This document shows positions 15,930 to 25,319 of a stretch of DNA of 64,000 nucleotides, piece by piece. The notes under the pieces are model-generated. The model had not been told where the DNA came from. It saw only the letters and a list, made by a program, of their open reading frames with translations, and searched no databases. Position 1 is the first letter of the stretch. The number at the start of each line of letters is the position of its first letter. Source of the stretch: Leisingera caerulea DSM 24564 (GTDB taxonomy: Bacteria; Pseudomonadota; Alphaproteobacteria; Rhodobacterales; Rhodobacteraceae). The DNA lies in contig NZ_KI421513.1 of NCBI RefSeq assembly GCF_000473325.1, forward strand, positions 363,217 to 427,216, written 5' to 3'. The position numbers were made by a program, and so were the translations under genes.

Positions 15930-16964
15930 ATGACAACTAGACGCAAGTTTTTGCAAAGCGCCGGTGTCGGCGCCATGGCGGCACCGCTGGCCACCCCGGC
16001 GCTGGCCCAATCCACCATCAAGTGGCGGATGCAAACGTATGCAGGTGCTGCGCTGGCCGAACACGTGGTTAAACCCGCCATCGACATGTTCAACAAGATC
16101 GCCGGCGACCGGATGCAGATCGAGCTTTACTATGCCGACCAGCTGGTCCCCACCGGCGAGCTGTTCCGCGCCATGCAGCGCGGCACCATCGACGCGGTGC
16201 AGTCGGATGATGACTCCATGGCCTCGCCCACCGAGGTGACCGTGTTCGGCGGCTACTTCCCCTTTGCCTCGCGCTACTCGCTGGACGTTCCGGTGTTGTT
16301 CAACCAGTACGGCCTGAATGAGATCTGGGACGCGGAATACTCCAAGGTCGGCGTCAAGCACATCTCGGCCGGTGCCTGGGACCCCTGCCACTTTGCCACC
16401 AAGGATCCGATCAACTCGCTGGCGGACCTGAAAGGCAAGCGCGTCTTCACCTTCCCGACTGCGGGCCGGTTCCTGAGCCAGTTCGGCGTGGTGCCGGTCA
16501 CCCTGCCGTGGGAAGACATCGAGGTCGCAGTGCAGACCGGCGAGCTGGACGGTATTGCCTGGTCGGGGATCACCGAAGACTACACCGTCGGCTGGGCCGA
16601 TGTGACCGACTACTTCCTGACCAACAACATCTCCGGCGCCTGGGCGGGCTCGTTCTTTGCCAACATGGGCCGCTGGGAAGAGCTGCCCGAGGACCTGCAG
16701 ACCCTGTTCCGCGTCTGCTGCGACCAGTCGCATTATTACCGCCAGTGGTGGTACTGGGGCGGCGAAGCGTCGTTGCGCGTGAATGGCGACAAGATGAAGC
16801 TGACCACCATTCCGGACAACGAATGGCAGCAGGTCGAAGACGCGGCCGTGAAGTTCTGGGATGAGATCGCAGCCGAGTCCGAGACCAAGGCGAAGGTTGT
16901 CGAGATCTTCAAGAAGTATAACGCTGACATGCAGAAAGCCGGCCGCCCCTACCGCTACGGCTGA
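15930..16964 (+). CDS. TRAP transporter substrate-binding protein (DctP-type, Tat-exported)
   Basis: A 344-residue periplasmic binding protein. The leader TTRRKFLQSAGVGAMAAPLATPALAQ has a twin-arginine motif and an AxA cleavage site near residue 26. The mature part has the DctP pattern IKWRMQTYAGAALAEHVVKP, DLKGKRVFTFPTAGRFL and VQTGELDGIAWSGITEDYTVGW. Several aromatic residues (Trp, Tyr) in the last segment could stack on a cationic or aromatic ligand. A GAGGAGAGGAAG ribosome-binding site precedes the ATG. A cluster of three hairpins follows the stop, which may raise its expression over the downstream enzymes. Confidence 0.9.
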   Translation: MTTRRKFLQSAGVGAMAAPLATPALAQSTIKWRMQTYAGAALAEHVVKPAIDMFNKIAGDRMQIELYYADQLVPTGELFRAMQRGTIDAVQSDDDSMASPTEVTVFGGYFPFASRYSLDVPVLFNQYGLNEIWDAEYSKVGVKHISAGAWDPCHFATKDPINSLADLKGKRVFTFPTAGRFLSQFGVVPVTLPWEDIEVAVQTGELDGIAWSGITEDYTVGWADVTDYFLTNNISGAWAGSFFANMGRWEELPEDLQTLFRVCCDQSHYYRQWWYWGGEASLRVNGDKMKLTTIPDNEWQQVEDAAVKFWDEIAAESETKAKVVEIFKKYNADMQKAGRPYRYG

Positions 16965-16984
16965 GGCACCGGTTGAAAAACGGG

Positions 16985-17056
16985 ATTTGGCCTGCGCCGC
17001 AGCGGGCCAAATTCCTTACTCAAGGAATTTGCCAAAACTTTTGAGAAAAAGTTTTG
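16985..17056 (+). terminator. Three consecutive hairpins between dctP and the GS-like gene
   Basis: Hairpin 1 has 8-base arms ATTTGGCC (16985-16992) and GGCCAAAT (17005-17012). Hairpin 2 has 10-base arms CAAATTCCTT (17008-17017) and AAGGAATTTG (17022-17031) around a 4-base loop. Hairpin 3 has 10-base arms CAAAACTTTT (17033-17042) and AAAAGTTTTG (17047-17056), loop GAGA. Hairpins 1 and 2 share bases 17008-17012 and could be mutually exclusive. The block could be an attenuator or an mRNA stabiliser for dctP. Confidence 0.65.
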
Positions 17057-17080
17057 CGCGCAACAGACAAAGGGCCGCTC

Positions 17081-18433
17081 ATGCTCTCCTTCGACACTCT
17101 TAAAGACCAGGTTGCCGATGGCACCGTTGACACCGTTCTGGTCTGCCTTGTGGACATGCAGGGCCGCCTGATGGGCAAACGCTTCCACGCCAAGCATTTT
17201 GTGAACGGCGCCTGGGAGGAAACCCATTGCTGCAACTACCTGCTGGCCACCGACCTGGCGATGGCGACGCCGGACGGCTATGCCTCGACCTCCTGGGAGA
17301 GCGGCTATGGCGATTATGTGATGAAACCGGACCTGTCCACCCTGCGCCCGGTGCCCTGGCTGGACGGCACCGTGATGGTGCTGTGCGATGTGCTTGATCA
17401 TCATACCCATGAGGAGGTTTCCCACTCCCCGCGCGCGATCCTGAAGAAACAGGTGAACCGGCTCAAGGCAATGGGCTATGACGCCATGTGCGCCACCGAG
17501 CTGGAATTCTTCATGTTCGAGCAGAGCTTTGACGAGATCCGCAAATCGGGCTTCCGCGATCTGTCGCCGATCTCCGGCTACAACGAGGATTACAGCATCC
17601 TGCAGACCACCCGCGAGGAGCATGTGATGCGCCCGATCCGCAACCACCTGTGGGATGCGGGCCTGCCGATCGAGAACTCCAAGGGTGAGGCGGAGACCGG
17701 CCAGGAAGAACTGAACATCAAATACGCCGCGGCGATGGACACGGCGGAATACCACACCATCGCAAAACACGCGGTGAAGGAAATTGCCGAGCAACAGGGC
17801 CACGCGGTGACTTTCCTGCCGAAGTGGAGCCACGACAAGGTCGGCTCCTCCAGCCATGTGCACCAGTCGCTGTGGCAGGACGGCAAGCCCGCGTTTTATG
17901 ACGAGGGCGACGCGCTGGGCATGTCCGCCCTGATGAAGAACTACATGGCCGGATTGCTAAAATACGCGCCCGACTACACCGCCTTCATGGCGCCCTATAT
18001 CAACAGCTACAAACGCTTCATGAAGGGCACCTTTGCGCCCACGCGGATTATCTGGTCAGTGGACAACCGCACCGCGGGCTACCGGCTGTGCGGTGACGGG
18101 ACCAAGGCAATCCGGGTGGAGTGCCGCATCCCCGGCTCCGACATGAACCCCTATCTGGCGATAGCGGGCATGCTGGCGGCGGGTATTGCCGGCATCGAGG
18201 AAGGCCTGGAGCTGCAGGCCCCCACCAAGGGGGATGTCTACCAGGGCGACACCGGCATGATCCCGGCCACGCTGCGCGATGCTGCGGCGGCGCTGAAAGG
18301 CTCTGAGATGCTGCGCAATGCCCTTGGCGGCGATGTGGTGGACCACTACGTCCGCGCGGCGGAAGTGGAGATCGAGGATTTCGACCGGGTGGTTACCGAT
18401 TACGAGATTGCGCGCGGGTTCGAGCGGGCGTGA
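17081..18433 (+). CDS. Glutamine synthetase family protein (candidate gamma-glutamyl-amide ligase)
   Basis: A 450-residue GS-fold ligase from the ATG at 17081; an upstream TTG at 17054 is inside a hairpin and less likely. GS signatures are LVDMQGRLMGKRFHAKHF at the N-terminus, MCATELEFFMF (metal Glu), GQEELNIKY, KVGSSSHVHQSLW (catalytic region His) and NSYKRFMKGTFAPTRIIW with VECRIPGSDMNPYLA. Such non-canonical GS proteins (PuuA, GlnT, IpuC and GlnA4 types) attach glutamate through its gamma-carboxyl to amines. It lies downstream of the TRAP system and upstream of ALDH and iron-ADH genes, consistent with activating an imported amine. The precise amine is unknown. Confidence 0.85.
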   Translation: MLSFDTLKDQVADGTVDTVLVCLVDMQGRLMGKRFHAKHFVNGAWEETHCCNYLLATDLAMATPDGYASTSWESGYGDYVMKPDLSTLRPVPWLDGTVMVLCDVLDHHTHEEVSHSPRAILKKQVNRLKAMGYDAMCATELEFFMFEQSFDEIRKSGFRDLSPISGYNEDYSILQTTREEHVMRPIRNHLWDAGLPIENSKGEAETGQEELNIKYAAAMDTAEYHTIAKHAVKEIAEQQGHAVTFLPKWSHDKVGSSSHVHQSLWQDGKPAFYDEGDALGMSALMKNYMAGLLKYAPDYTAFMAPYINSYKRFMKGTFAPTRIIWSVDNRTAGYRLCGDGTKAIRVECRIPGSDMNPYLAIAGMLAAGIAGIEEGLELQAPTKGDVYQGDTGMIPATLRDAAAALKGSEMLRNALGGDVVDHYVRAAEVEIEDFDRVVTDYEIARGFERA

Positions 18434-18443
18434 TCCGGTAATC

Positions 18444-18490
18444 GCCGGGGGCTGGCCCCCGGCCCCCGGAGTATTTTTGGAAAGATGAAG
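18444..18490 (+). repeat. Intergenic repeat family I, copy 2
   Basis: A hairpin GCCGGGGG..CCCCCGGC is followed by CCCCCGGAGTATTTTTGG and AAAGATGAAG. It lies right after the GS-like gene stop and before the aldehyde dehydrogenase. The hairpin may also act as a weak terminator. Confidence 0.7.
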
Positions 18491-18519
18491 AGGGCTTTGC
18501 CCTTTCCTGAATGGAGTGA

Positions 18520-19908
18520 ATGGCGATGGGCCAGACCCTGAAGTGTATCTCGCCGATTGACGGATCGGTTTTTGCGGAGCGCGAAGTGCTGTCGCGCGAA
18601 GACGCCTTTGCAGCAGCGGAACGCGCCCGGGCGGCGCAGGCCGCTTGGGCCGCACGGCCGCTGCAGGAGCGCATTGATCTGGTGATGGCGGGTGTGGCCG
18701 CTGTTGGTGCAATGAATGACGAGATCGTGCCGGAGCTGGCGCAGATGATGGGCCGTCCGGTACGCTATGGCGGCGAGTTCGGCGGCTTCAACGAGCGCGC
18801 CAGCCACATGGCAAAGATCGCGGAAGATTCGCTTGCAGACATCGAGGTCGGCGAGGACGCCACCTTCAAGCGCTACATCAAGCGCTTGCCCCATGGGGTG
18901 GTCTTCGTCGTGGCGCCCTGGAACTACCCCTATATGACCGCGATCAACACTGTGGCTCCGGCGCTGATTGCCGGCAACACCGTGGTGCTGAAGCACGCAA
19001 CCCAGACCCTGCTGGTCGGGGAGCGGATGGCCAAGGCCTTCCACTCCGCGGGCGTGCCGGCGGACGTGTTCCAGAACGTGTTCCTGGACCACGGCACCAC
19101 GTCTGAACTGATCGCGAACCGCGCCTTCGACTTCGTGAACTTCACCGGCTCGGTCGGTGGCGGCCAGGCGATGGAGCGGGCGGCTGCAGGAACATTCACC
19201 GGGGTCGGCACCGAGCTGGGCGGCAAGGACCCCGGCTATGTGATGGAGGACGCCGATCTGGATGCAGCGGTGGACACGCTGATCGACGGCGCCATGTTCA
19301 ACTCCGGCCAGTGCTGCTGCGGCATCGAGCGGATTTATGTGCATGAGAGCCTGTATGATGCCTTCGTGGAGAAGGCCATTGCCATCGTCAAAGGCTACAA
19401 GCTGGGCAATCCGCTGGATCCGGAAACCACCATCGGCCCTATGGCCAATGTCCGCTTTGCAGAGGAGGTGCGCGGCCAGATTTCCGAGGCGGTCGAGGCC
19501 GGTGCCGTGGCACATATCGAGACCTTTGCCGAAGACGACCGCGGCGCGTATCTCACGCCGCAAATCCTGACCAATGTCACCCATGACATGCGGGTGATGC
19601 GCGAGGAAAGCTTCGGGCCTGTCGTGGGTATCATGAAGGTGTCTTCCGACGAGGAAGCCATCCGGCTGATGAATGACAGCGACTTCGGCCTGACCGCCTC
19701 GCTCTGGACTGCGGACGTGGAGCGGGCGCAAGCCGTGGGCGATCAAATCGAGACCGGCACCGTCTTCATGAACCGCGCCGACTATCTGGATCCGGGCCTG
19801 TGCTGGACCGGCTGCAAGGACACCGGGCGCGGCGGCGGTCTCTCGGTCATCGGCTACCACAATCTGACCCGTCCGAAGTCTTATCACCTGAAGAAGGTGA
19901 CCGGCTGA
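18520..19908 (+). CDS. Aldehyde dehydrogenase
   Basis: A 462-residue ALDH (a second ATG at 18526 is equally possible). The cofactor region VAPWNYPYMTAINTVAPALIAGNTVVLKHA, the catalytic Glu in VGTELGGKDPGYV and the catalytic Cys in FNSGQCCCGIERI are all present. The nucleophile lies in a rare triple-Cys run. ESFGPVVGIM and the C-terminal KSYHLKKV complete the fold. It sits between the GS-like ligase and the iron alcohol dehydrogenase. It could oxidise a gamma-glutamyl-amino-aldehyde made by the latter. Specificity cannot be read from sequence. Confidence 0.9.
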   Translation: MAMGQTLKCISPIDGSVFAEREVLSREDAFAAAERARAAQAAWAARPLQERIDLVMAGVAAVGAMNDEIVPELAQMMGRPVRYGGEFGGFNERASHMAKIAEDSLADIEVGEDATFKRYIKRLPHGVVFVVAPWNYPYMTAINTVAPALIAGNTVVLKHATQTLLVGERMAKAFHSAGVPADVFQNVFLDHGTTSELIANRAFDFVNFTGSVGGGQAMERAAAGTFTGVGTELGGKDPGYVMEDADLDAAVDTLIDGAMFNSGQCCCGIERIYVHESLYDAFVEKAIAIVKGYKLGNPLDPETTIGPMANVRFAEEVRGQISEAVEAGAVAHIETFAEDDRGAYLTPQILTNVTHDMRVMREESFGPVVGIMKVSSDEEAIRLMNDSDFGLTASLWTADVERAQAVGDQIETGTVFMNRADYLDPGLCWTGCKDTGRGGGLSVIGYHNLTRPKSYHLKKVTG

Positions 19909-19918
19909 GGGCGGCCCC

Positions 19919-19950
19919 GCCCGCCCCGGCGTCTCCTCCCCGGGGCGGGC
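19919..19950 (+). terminator. Strong hairpin between ALDH and iron-ADH genes
   Basis: Perfect 11-base arms GCCCGCCCCGG and CCGGGGCGGGC with a 10-base loop. No T-run follows. It is more likely an mRNA-processing or partial termination structure than a full terminator, since the next gene starts 24 bases later. Confidence 0.5.
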
Positions 19951-19973
19951 CACTTGCATTAAAGGAACACGAC

Positions 19974-21119
19974 ATGTCTCTCGTTGGAAACTGGTCCTAC
20001 CCGACCGCAATCAAATTCGGCGCAGGCCGGATCAAGGAACTGGCCGATGCCTGTGCGGCAGCCGGTATCAAGAAACCGCTGCTGGTCACCGACAAGGGGC
20101 TGGCCGATCTGCCGGTCACTCAAAGCACGCTCGACATCATGGAGTCCGCAGGCCTGGGGCGCGGCATGTTCTCGGACGTCGATCCGAACCCGAATGAAAA
20201 GAACCTGGACGCAGGCGTCGCCGCCTATAAGGCGGGCGGCCATGACGGGGTGATCGCATTCGGCGGCGGCTCCGGCCTGGACCTGGGCAAGATGGTCGCC
20301 TTTATGGCCGGGCAGACCCGGCCCGTCTGGGACTTTGAAGACATTGGCGACTGGTGGACCCGCGCCGATGCGGATGCCATCGCTCCGATCATTGCGGTGC
20401 CGACCACTGCAGGCACCGGATCTGAAGTGGGCCGCGCCTCGGTGATCACCGACTCAGTCACCCACCAGAAAAAAATCATCTTCCACCCGAAGGTGCTGCC
20501 CGCCGTGGTGATTTGCGACCCTGAACTCACCGTGGGGATGCCCAAGTTCATCACTGCGGGCACCGGGCTCGATGCCTTTGCCCATTGTGTCGAGGCCTTC
20601 AGCAGCCCCCATTACCACCCGATGTCCCAGGGCATCGCGCTGGAGGGCATGCGGCTGGTCAAGGACTACCTGCCGCGCGCCTATGCGGACGGCACCGATA
20701 TCGAAGCCCGCGCGCAGATGATGTCGGCCGCGGCGATGGGCGCCACGGCCTTCCAGAAGGGCCTGGGGGCAATCCACGCGATGAGCCATCCGATCGGCGC
20801 GCATTTCAACACCCACCACGGCACCACCAACGCGGTCTGCATGCCTGCGGTGCTGGAGTTCAACGCGTCTGAAATTGCCGGCCGCTTCAACATGGCGGCA
20901 GCTTATCTGGGCATTGACGGCGGCTTCGACGGCTTCCGCAAGTTTGTGCAGGAACTGAACGACTCGCTTGGCATCCCGCGCGGCCTGTCGGATCTTGGCG
21001 TCACCGAGGCTGCGATCCCCGAGCTGGTTAAAGGCGCCATCATCGACCCCTCCTGCGGCGGCAACCCCATCGAGCTGACCGAGGACAACCTTGCCCAGCT
21101 TTTCAAAGCGGCAATGTAA
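19974..21119 (+). CDS. Iron-containing alcohol dehydrogenase
   Basis: A 381-residue group III alcohol dehydrogenase, starting at the ATG after AAAGGAAC. GGGSGLDLGK binds the nucleotide. TTAGTGSEVGRASVITD is the family signature. The metal ligands lie in GTGLDAFAHCVEAF (Asp, His), GAIHAMSHPIGAHF (His) and the following THHGTTNAV (His). The likely reaction is NAD-dependent oxidation of a primary alcohol or amino-alcohol moiety to an aldehyde. As last gene of the amidohydrolase-TRAP-GS-ALDH block it would act before the aldehyde dehydrogenase. A terminator follows. Confidence 0.9.
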   Translation: MSLVGNWSYPTAIKFGAGRIKELADACAAAGIKKPLLVTDKGLADLPVTQSTLDIMESAGLGRGMFSDVDPNPNEKNLDAGVAAYKAGGHDGVIAFGGGSGLDLGKMVAFMAGQTRPVWDFEDIGDWWTRADADAIAPIIAVPTTAGTGSEVGRASVITDSVTHQKKIIFHPKVLPAVVICDPELTVGMPKFITAGTGLDAFAHCVEAFSSPHYHPMSQGIALEGMRLVKDYLPRAYADGTDIEARAQMMSAAAMGATAFQKGLGAIHAMSHPIGAHFNTHHGTTNAVCMPAVLEFNASEIAGRFNMAAAYLGIDGGFDGFRKFVQELNDSLGIPRGLSDLGVTEAAIPELVKGAIIDPSCGGNPIELTEDNLAQLFKAAM

Positions 21120-21142
21120 GCAAAAGCCCTTTACCTGGCTTC

Positions 21143-21172
21143 AGCGCTCTCCGCCCGGCGGGGAGCGCTTAT
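21143..21172 (+). terminator. Terminator after the iron-ADH gene
   Basis: AGCGCTC/T/CCGCC pairs with GGCGGGGAGCGCT with one mismatch, followed by TATTCTT. It lies 24 bases past the stop and closes the TRAP/GS operon. Confidence 0.7.
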
Positions 21173-21188
21173 TCTTACCTGCACGGCA

Positions 21189-21404
21189 TCAGCCGCTGAC
21201 GTAGACCTTGTCCTTCGGGTAGTAGAAGATCTTCTGATTGTGCAGCCGGCCCAATAGCTCATGAATGCGGCGCAGGGTTTCCTCCTCGCTGCTGCCCGCC
21301 GCGGGAAGCGCCTCTGACAACGTGTCCCGGGTGGTCTGCAGGGCGGTTTCGATCAGCTCCATATCCGCGACGGACAGTTCGAACATGTCGTTGTACTGGG
21401 GCAT
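21189..21404 (-). CDS. Small conserved-looking hypothetical protein
   Basis: A 71-residue acidic protein, MPQYNDMFELSVADMELIE at the start and LLGRLHNQKIFYYPKDKVYV at the end. It appears mostly helical with a short beta C-terminus, and has no signal peptide or cysteine. The ATG is preceded by a GAGAAGGAG ribosome-binding site, which supports it being real. It lies between the converging iron-ADH operon and the LacI regulator, with no evident partner. I do not recognise a family. Confidence 0.65.
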   Translation of the reverse strand: MPQYNDMFELSVADMELIETALQTTRDTLSEALPAAGSSEEETLRRIHELLGRLHNQKIFYYPKDKVYVSG

Positions 21405-21551
21405 CGGGGCTCCTTCTCGGGTTGGGTTGACTGAACGGGCTGATTACAGGCTGCCCCAAGGCGCGCCGCAAAGCCATCGAAAAGCGCCGCAAACGCCGCT
21501 GAGCAGCCCTTTCAGCAGAAACTGCCGCCTGTTTCAGCAGGCCAGTGACGG

Positions 21552-22556
21552 TCAGAGCGTCTCGCCCAGGCTGATCGCGGGGCACAGGCGGTCAAAAACC
21601 AGCCCCTCCGTGCCGCCGGCCTCACGCGATTGCAGGATGACGCGCGCCGCGCGCTCCCCGATCTCCCGGCGGCAAGCGTCCGTTGTGGCCAGTTGCTGCG
21701 GCAGCCCCTGCAGGATCTGCAGGTTGTTGAAACCGGCAAGCGCAATATCGCCCGGCACCGTCAGCCCGGCGGCCAGGCAGTGCATCAGCCCGCCAACGCT
21801 CATCACGTCGCTGGAAAAGTAGATGCAATCAAGGTCCGGGTTGCGCCCCAGCATCTGCGCCGTCAGCTGGCGCCCGGTCTGGATCGCGCTTTCGCCGGAG
21901 TAATGCTCAATATCGCCCAGCGTTACCCCTTGCGCGGCCAGCCCGTCGGTGAAGCCGTCAAAGCGTTTCCGGGCGCGGAAGTCCTGCGGCATCTTGGTGC
22001 CGATAAAACCGATCTTGCGGTAGCCGCGGGCCAGGATCTGCGACGCCATATCGCGCCCTGCCTGCAAATGCGAAATGCCGACGCAGTGGCGCACCGGATC
22101 ACCGTCCACATCCATCACCTCGACCACCGGGCAGTCCGCCTGCTGCAGCATCCGCCGGGTGGCTTCGGTGTGTTCCAGCCCCGCAACGATCAGCCCGGAG
22201 GGCCGCCAGCTGAGCATTTCCCGGATAACGCTTTCCTCCTCCTCCAGGTCATAGCCGGAGATCCCGACCACCGGTTTCAGCGGGCTGTCCTTCAGCACCG
22301 CGGAAATCCCCGACAGAACCTCCGGAAAGACAAAGCTGTTGAGCGAGGGCACCACCACCGCCACCAGGTTGACCGATTGCGAGGACAGGGAGCCGGCAAT
22401 CCGGTTCGGCACATAGCCATGGCTACGGGCGATTTCCTCGATCTTTGCCTTGGTCTTGGCAGAGACGTCCGGGGCCCCGCGCAGCGCGCGGGAGGCTGTC
22501 ATTTCGCTGACCCCGGCCAGCCGGGCCACGTCCTTAAGAAGCAATTTCTTCGTCAT
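21552..22556 (-). CDS. LacI family transcriptional regulator
   Basis: A 334-residue regulator starting at the ATG at 22556. The LacI HTH and hinge are LLLKDVARLAGVSEMTASRALRGAP ... GYVPNRIAGSLSSQ, followed by a periplasmic-binding-protein-like sensor domain (NLVAVVVPSLNSFVFPEVLSGI; GLIVAGLEHTEA; IALAGFNNLQILQGLPQQLATT). It resembles the GntR/CceR branch that senses sugar phosphates or gluconate-type ligands. It is divergent from gap across 143 bases holding two operator-like palindromes, so it probably represses or activates gap and itself. Confidence 0.85.
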   Translation of the reverse strand: MTKKLLLKDVARLAGVSEMTASRALRGAPDVSAKTKAKIEEIARSHGYVPNRIAGSLSSQSVNLVAVVVPSLNSFVFPEVLSGISAVLKDSPLKPVVGISGYDLEEEESVIREMLSWRPSGLIVAGLEHTEATRRMLQQADCPVVEVMDVDGDPVRHCVGISHLQAGRDMASQILARGYRKIGFIGTKMPQDFRARKRFDGFTDGLAAQGVTLGDIEHYSGESAIQTGRQLTAQMLGRNPDLDCIYFSSDVMSVGGLMHCLAAGLTVPGDIALAGFNNLQILQGLPQQLATTDACRREIGERAARVILQSREAGGTEGLVFDRLCPAISLGETL

Positions 22557-22627
22557 ACCGCCATGCTCCTGCAGATCGCGGGCCGCTGCAAGGGCAGCTC
22601 TGCCGCCGCGGGGGTTGATTTTCGTTT

Positions 22628-22667
22628 CCGTTATCGGTATCGGTATCGCAACCGTTATCGCTACCGG
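22628..22667. promoter_or_regulatory. Tandem LacI-family operators upstream of gap
   Basis: Two 16-base imperfect palindromes, at 22628-22643 and 22652-22667, both fit CCGnTAnCGnTAnCGG. Their centres are 24 bases apart and each has the central CG typical of LacI-family sites. They lie 33-72 bases before the gap start and 72-111 bases before the regulator start. Confidence 0.65.
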
Positions 22668-22699
22668 CTTTGATCCGGTGCCACAGCCGGAGATCAGAG

Positions 22700-23728
22700 A
22701 TGACACTGAAGATTGCAATCAACGGATTCGGGCGGATTGGCCGCGGAGTGCTGCGGGCGCTGCTGGAAAGCGGCGAAAAGGACATTGAGGTGGTGGCCAT
22801 CAACGACCTGTCGCCGCCGGAAACCCTGGTGCACCTGCTGAAATACGACAGCGTGCACGGGCGCCTGAAAACGCCGGTATTCCTGGCGGATGACCTGATC
22901 CGCGTGGGCCATCACAGCATCCGCCTCACCGCCATCCGCAACCCCGAAGAGCTTCCCTGGCAGGACGTGGACATCGCCTATGAATGCACCGGACTGTTCA
23001 CCGCCCGCGACGATGCAGCGCGGCATCTTAAGAACGGCTCCAAGCGGGTGCTGATCTCCGCGCCGGGCAAGGACGCCGACCGCACGGTGGTTTTCGGCGT
23101 CAACCACATGGATCTGACGGCAGAGGATGTGATCGTCTCCAATGCCTCCTGCACCACCAACTGCCTGGCACCGCTGGCAAAGGTGCTGGATGAGGCGTTC
23201 GGGATCAAAACCGGCTACATGACCACCATCCACGCCTACACCGGCGACCAGCCGACCCACGACACCAGCCACAAGGATCTGTACCGCGCCCGCGCTGCTG
23301 CGCTGTCGATGATTCCCACGTCCACCGGCGCCGCCCGGGCGATCTCTGAGGTGCTGCCGCATCTGAAGGGGCGGCTGGAAGGCTCGGCCATCCGGGTGCC
23401 CACGGCGAATGTCTCTGTCGTGGACCTGAGTTTTGTGCCCGAGCGCCCCGCCAGCGCCGAGGCGGTTAATACCGCGGTAAAAGCGGCTGCCAGCAACGGG
23501 CTGGCGGGCATCCTGTCCTACGAGGACGATCCGCTGGTCTCCGTCGACTTCAACCACGATCCGCATTCCAGCTGCTTTGCCGCCGCGCAGACCGCGGTCA
23601 CCGCCGAAGGGCTGGTGCGGGTGGTCAGCTGGTATGACAACGAATGGGGCTTCTCCAACCGCATGGTGGACACCGGCCGCCGCATCGGCGCCGTGATGGG
23701 CTCCGCCGGGATCGCTTTGGCCAGCTGA
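22700..23728 (+). CDS. gap: Glyceraldehyde-3-phosphate dehydrogenase, type I
   Basis: A 342-residue GAPDH. INGFGRIGRG is the nucleotide-binding loop, and NDLSPPETLVHLLKYDSVHG keeps the Asp that favours NAD. The catalytic Cys151 lies in SNASCTTNCLAP and His178 in TTIHAYTGDQ. The start at 22700 is chosen because the Rossmann strand then begins at once. It catalyses reversible oxidation of glyceraldehyde-3-phosphate in glycolysis and gluconeogenesis. No pgk, tkt or pyk is adjacent. Control by the divergent LacI-family protein is likely, which for a central enzyme is notable. Confidence 0.95.
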   Translation: MTLKIAINGFGRIGRGVLRALLESGEKDIEVVAINDLSPPETLVHLLKYDSVHGRLKTPVFLADDLIRVGHHSIRLTAIRNPEELPWQDVDIAYECTGLFTARDDAARHLKNGSKRVLISAPGKDADRTVVFGVNHMDLTAEDVIVSNASCTTNCLAPLAKVLDEAFGIKTGYMTTIHAYTGDQPTHDTSHKDLYRARAAALSMIPTSTGAARAISEVLPHLKGRLEGSAIRVPTANVSVVDLSFVPERPASAEAVNTAVKAAASNGLAGILSYEDDPLVSVDFNHDPHSSCFAAAQTAVTAEGLVRVVSWYDNEWGFSNRMVDTGRRIGAVMGSAGIALAS

Positions 23729-23735
23729 CGGCGTC

Positions 23736-23807
23736 CTCCCGCCCGTCGTCCGGCCCCCAAGGGGCCTCCTCCCGTTGGGCCCGGCGCCGCGCTGATGCGC
23801 GGCGCCC
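23736..23807 (+). repeat. Intergenic repeat family II, copy A
   Basis: It begins 8 bases after the gap stop: CTCCCGCC, a GGCCCC/GGGGCC hairpin, CCCGTTGGGC, then a GGCGCCGCGC/GCGCGGCGCC hairpin. Further copies lie at 25236-25304, 31001-31077, 48607-48680, 60254-60327 and 62036-62130. Confidence 0.75.
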
Positions 23808-23966
23808 TCGCGTTTGCCGCATGGCTTCGGGGCTTTCAGCAACGCCAGACCGCAAAAAGCTGACTCCAGGATGCGCTAAATCAAATTCGGGGCCGTGTAC
23901 GGCTGGCATGACCTGCGGAATTGCGCCAGAACAGGCGCAAGACTTGACCAGAAGCAGGAGACCGGC

Positions 23967-25037
<1,071 letters not shown>

Positions 25038-25235
25038 ACCTGCCCGCCCCGGGTCACGGGCCGCAAAACGGCGGCGCGCAGCGCCGTTCATCTTTGCGCC
25101 TTGGGTGGCTGCAATCACGATAGACATCGCGCTTCAGGGCAGAACGGGCCCTGAAGTGCCTACCGGCAGTGAGAACCGGAAACGGGATGACCCGGGAGAT
25201 CATTCGAGGCTCGAACGGGCGGAGGCCTCTCCTTT

Positions 25236-25304
25236 CCCCGCCGCGCAGCGGCGCAACGCCCAACTGCGACGGGCATCCTTCGAATGCACAGGAACAGGTG
25301 GGAG
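25236..25304 (-). repeat. Intergenic repeat family II, copy F (minus orientation)
   Basis: Read on the minus strand: CTCCCACC, a weak stem, GTTGGGC, then a GCGCCGCTGCGCGGC hairpin. It starts 16 bases after the acetyltransferase stop, so it has the same orientation and position relative to its gene as the plus-strand copies. Confidence 0.65.
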
Positions 25305-25319
25305 CCGCCGCCCGCCGGA

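Noticed and set aside
18400..20010. A 536-codon open frame on the minus strand
   Set aside because: Antisense to the aldehyde dehydrogenase at 18520-19908, whose motifs are intact; low-complexity product.
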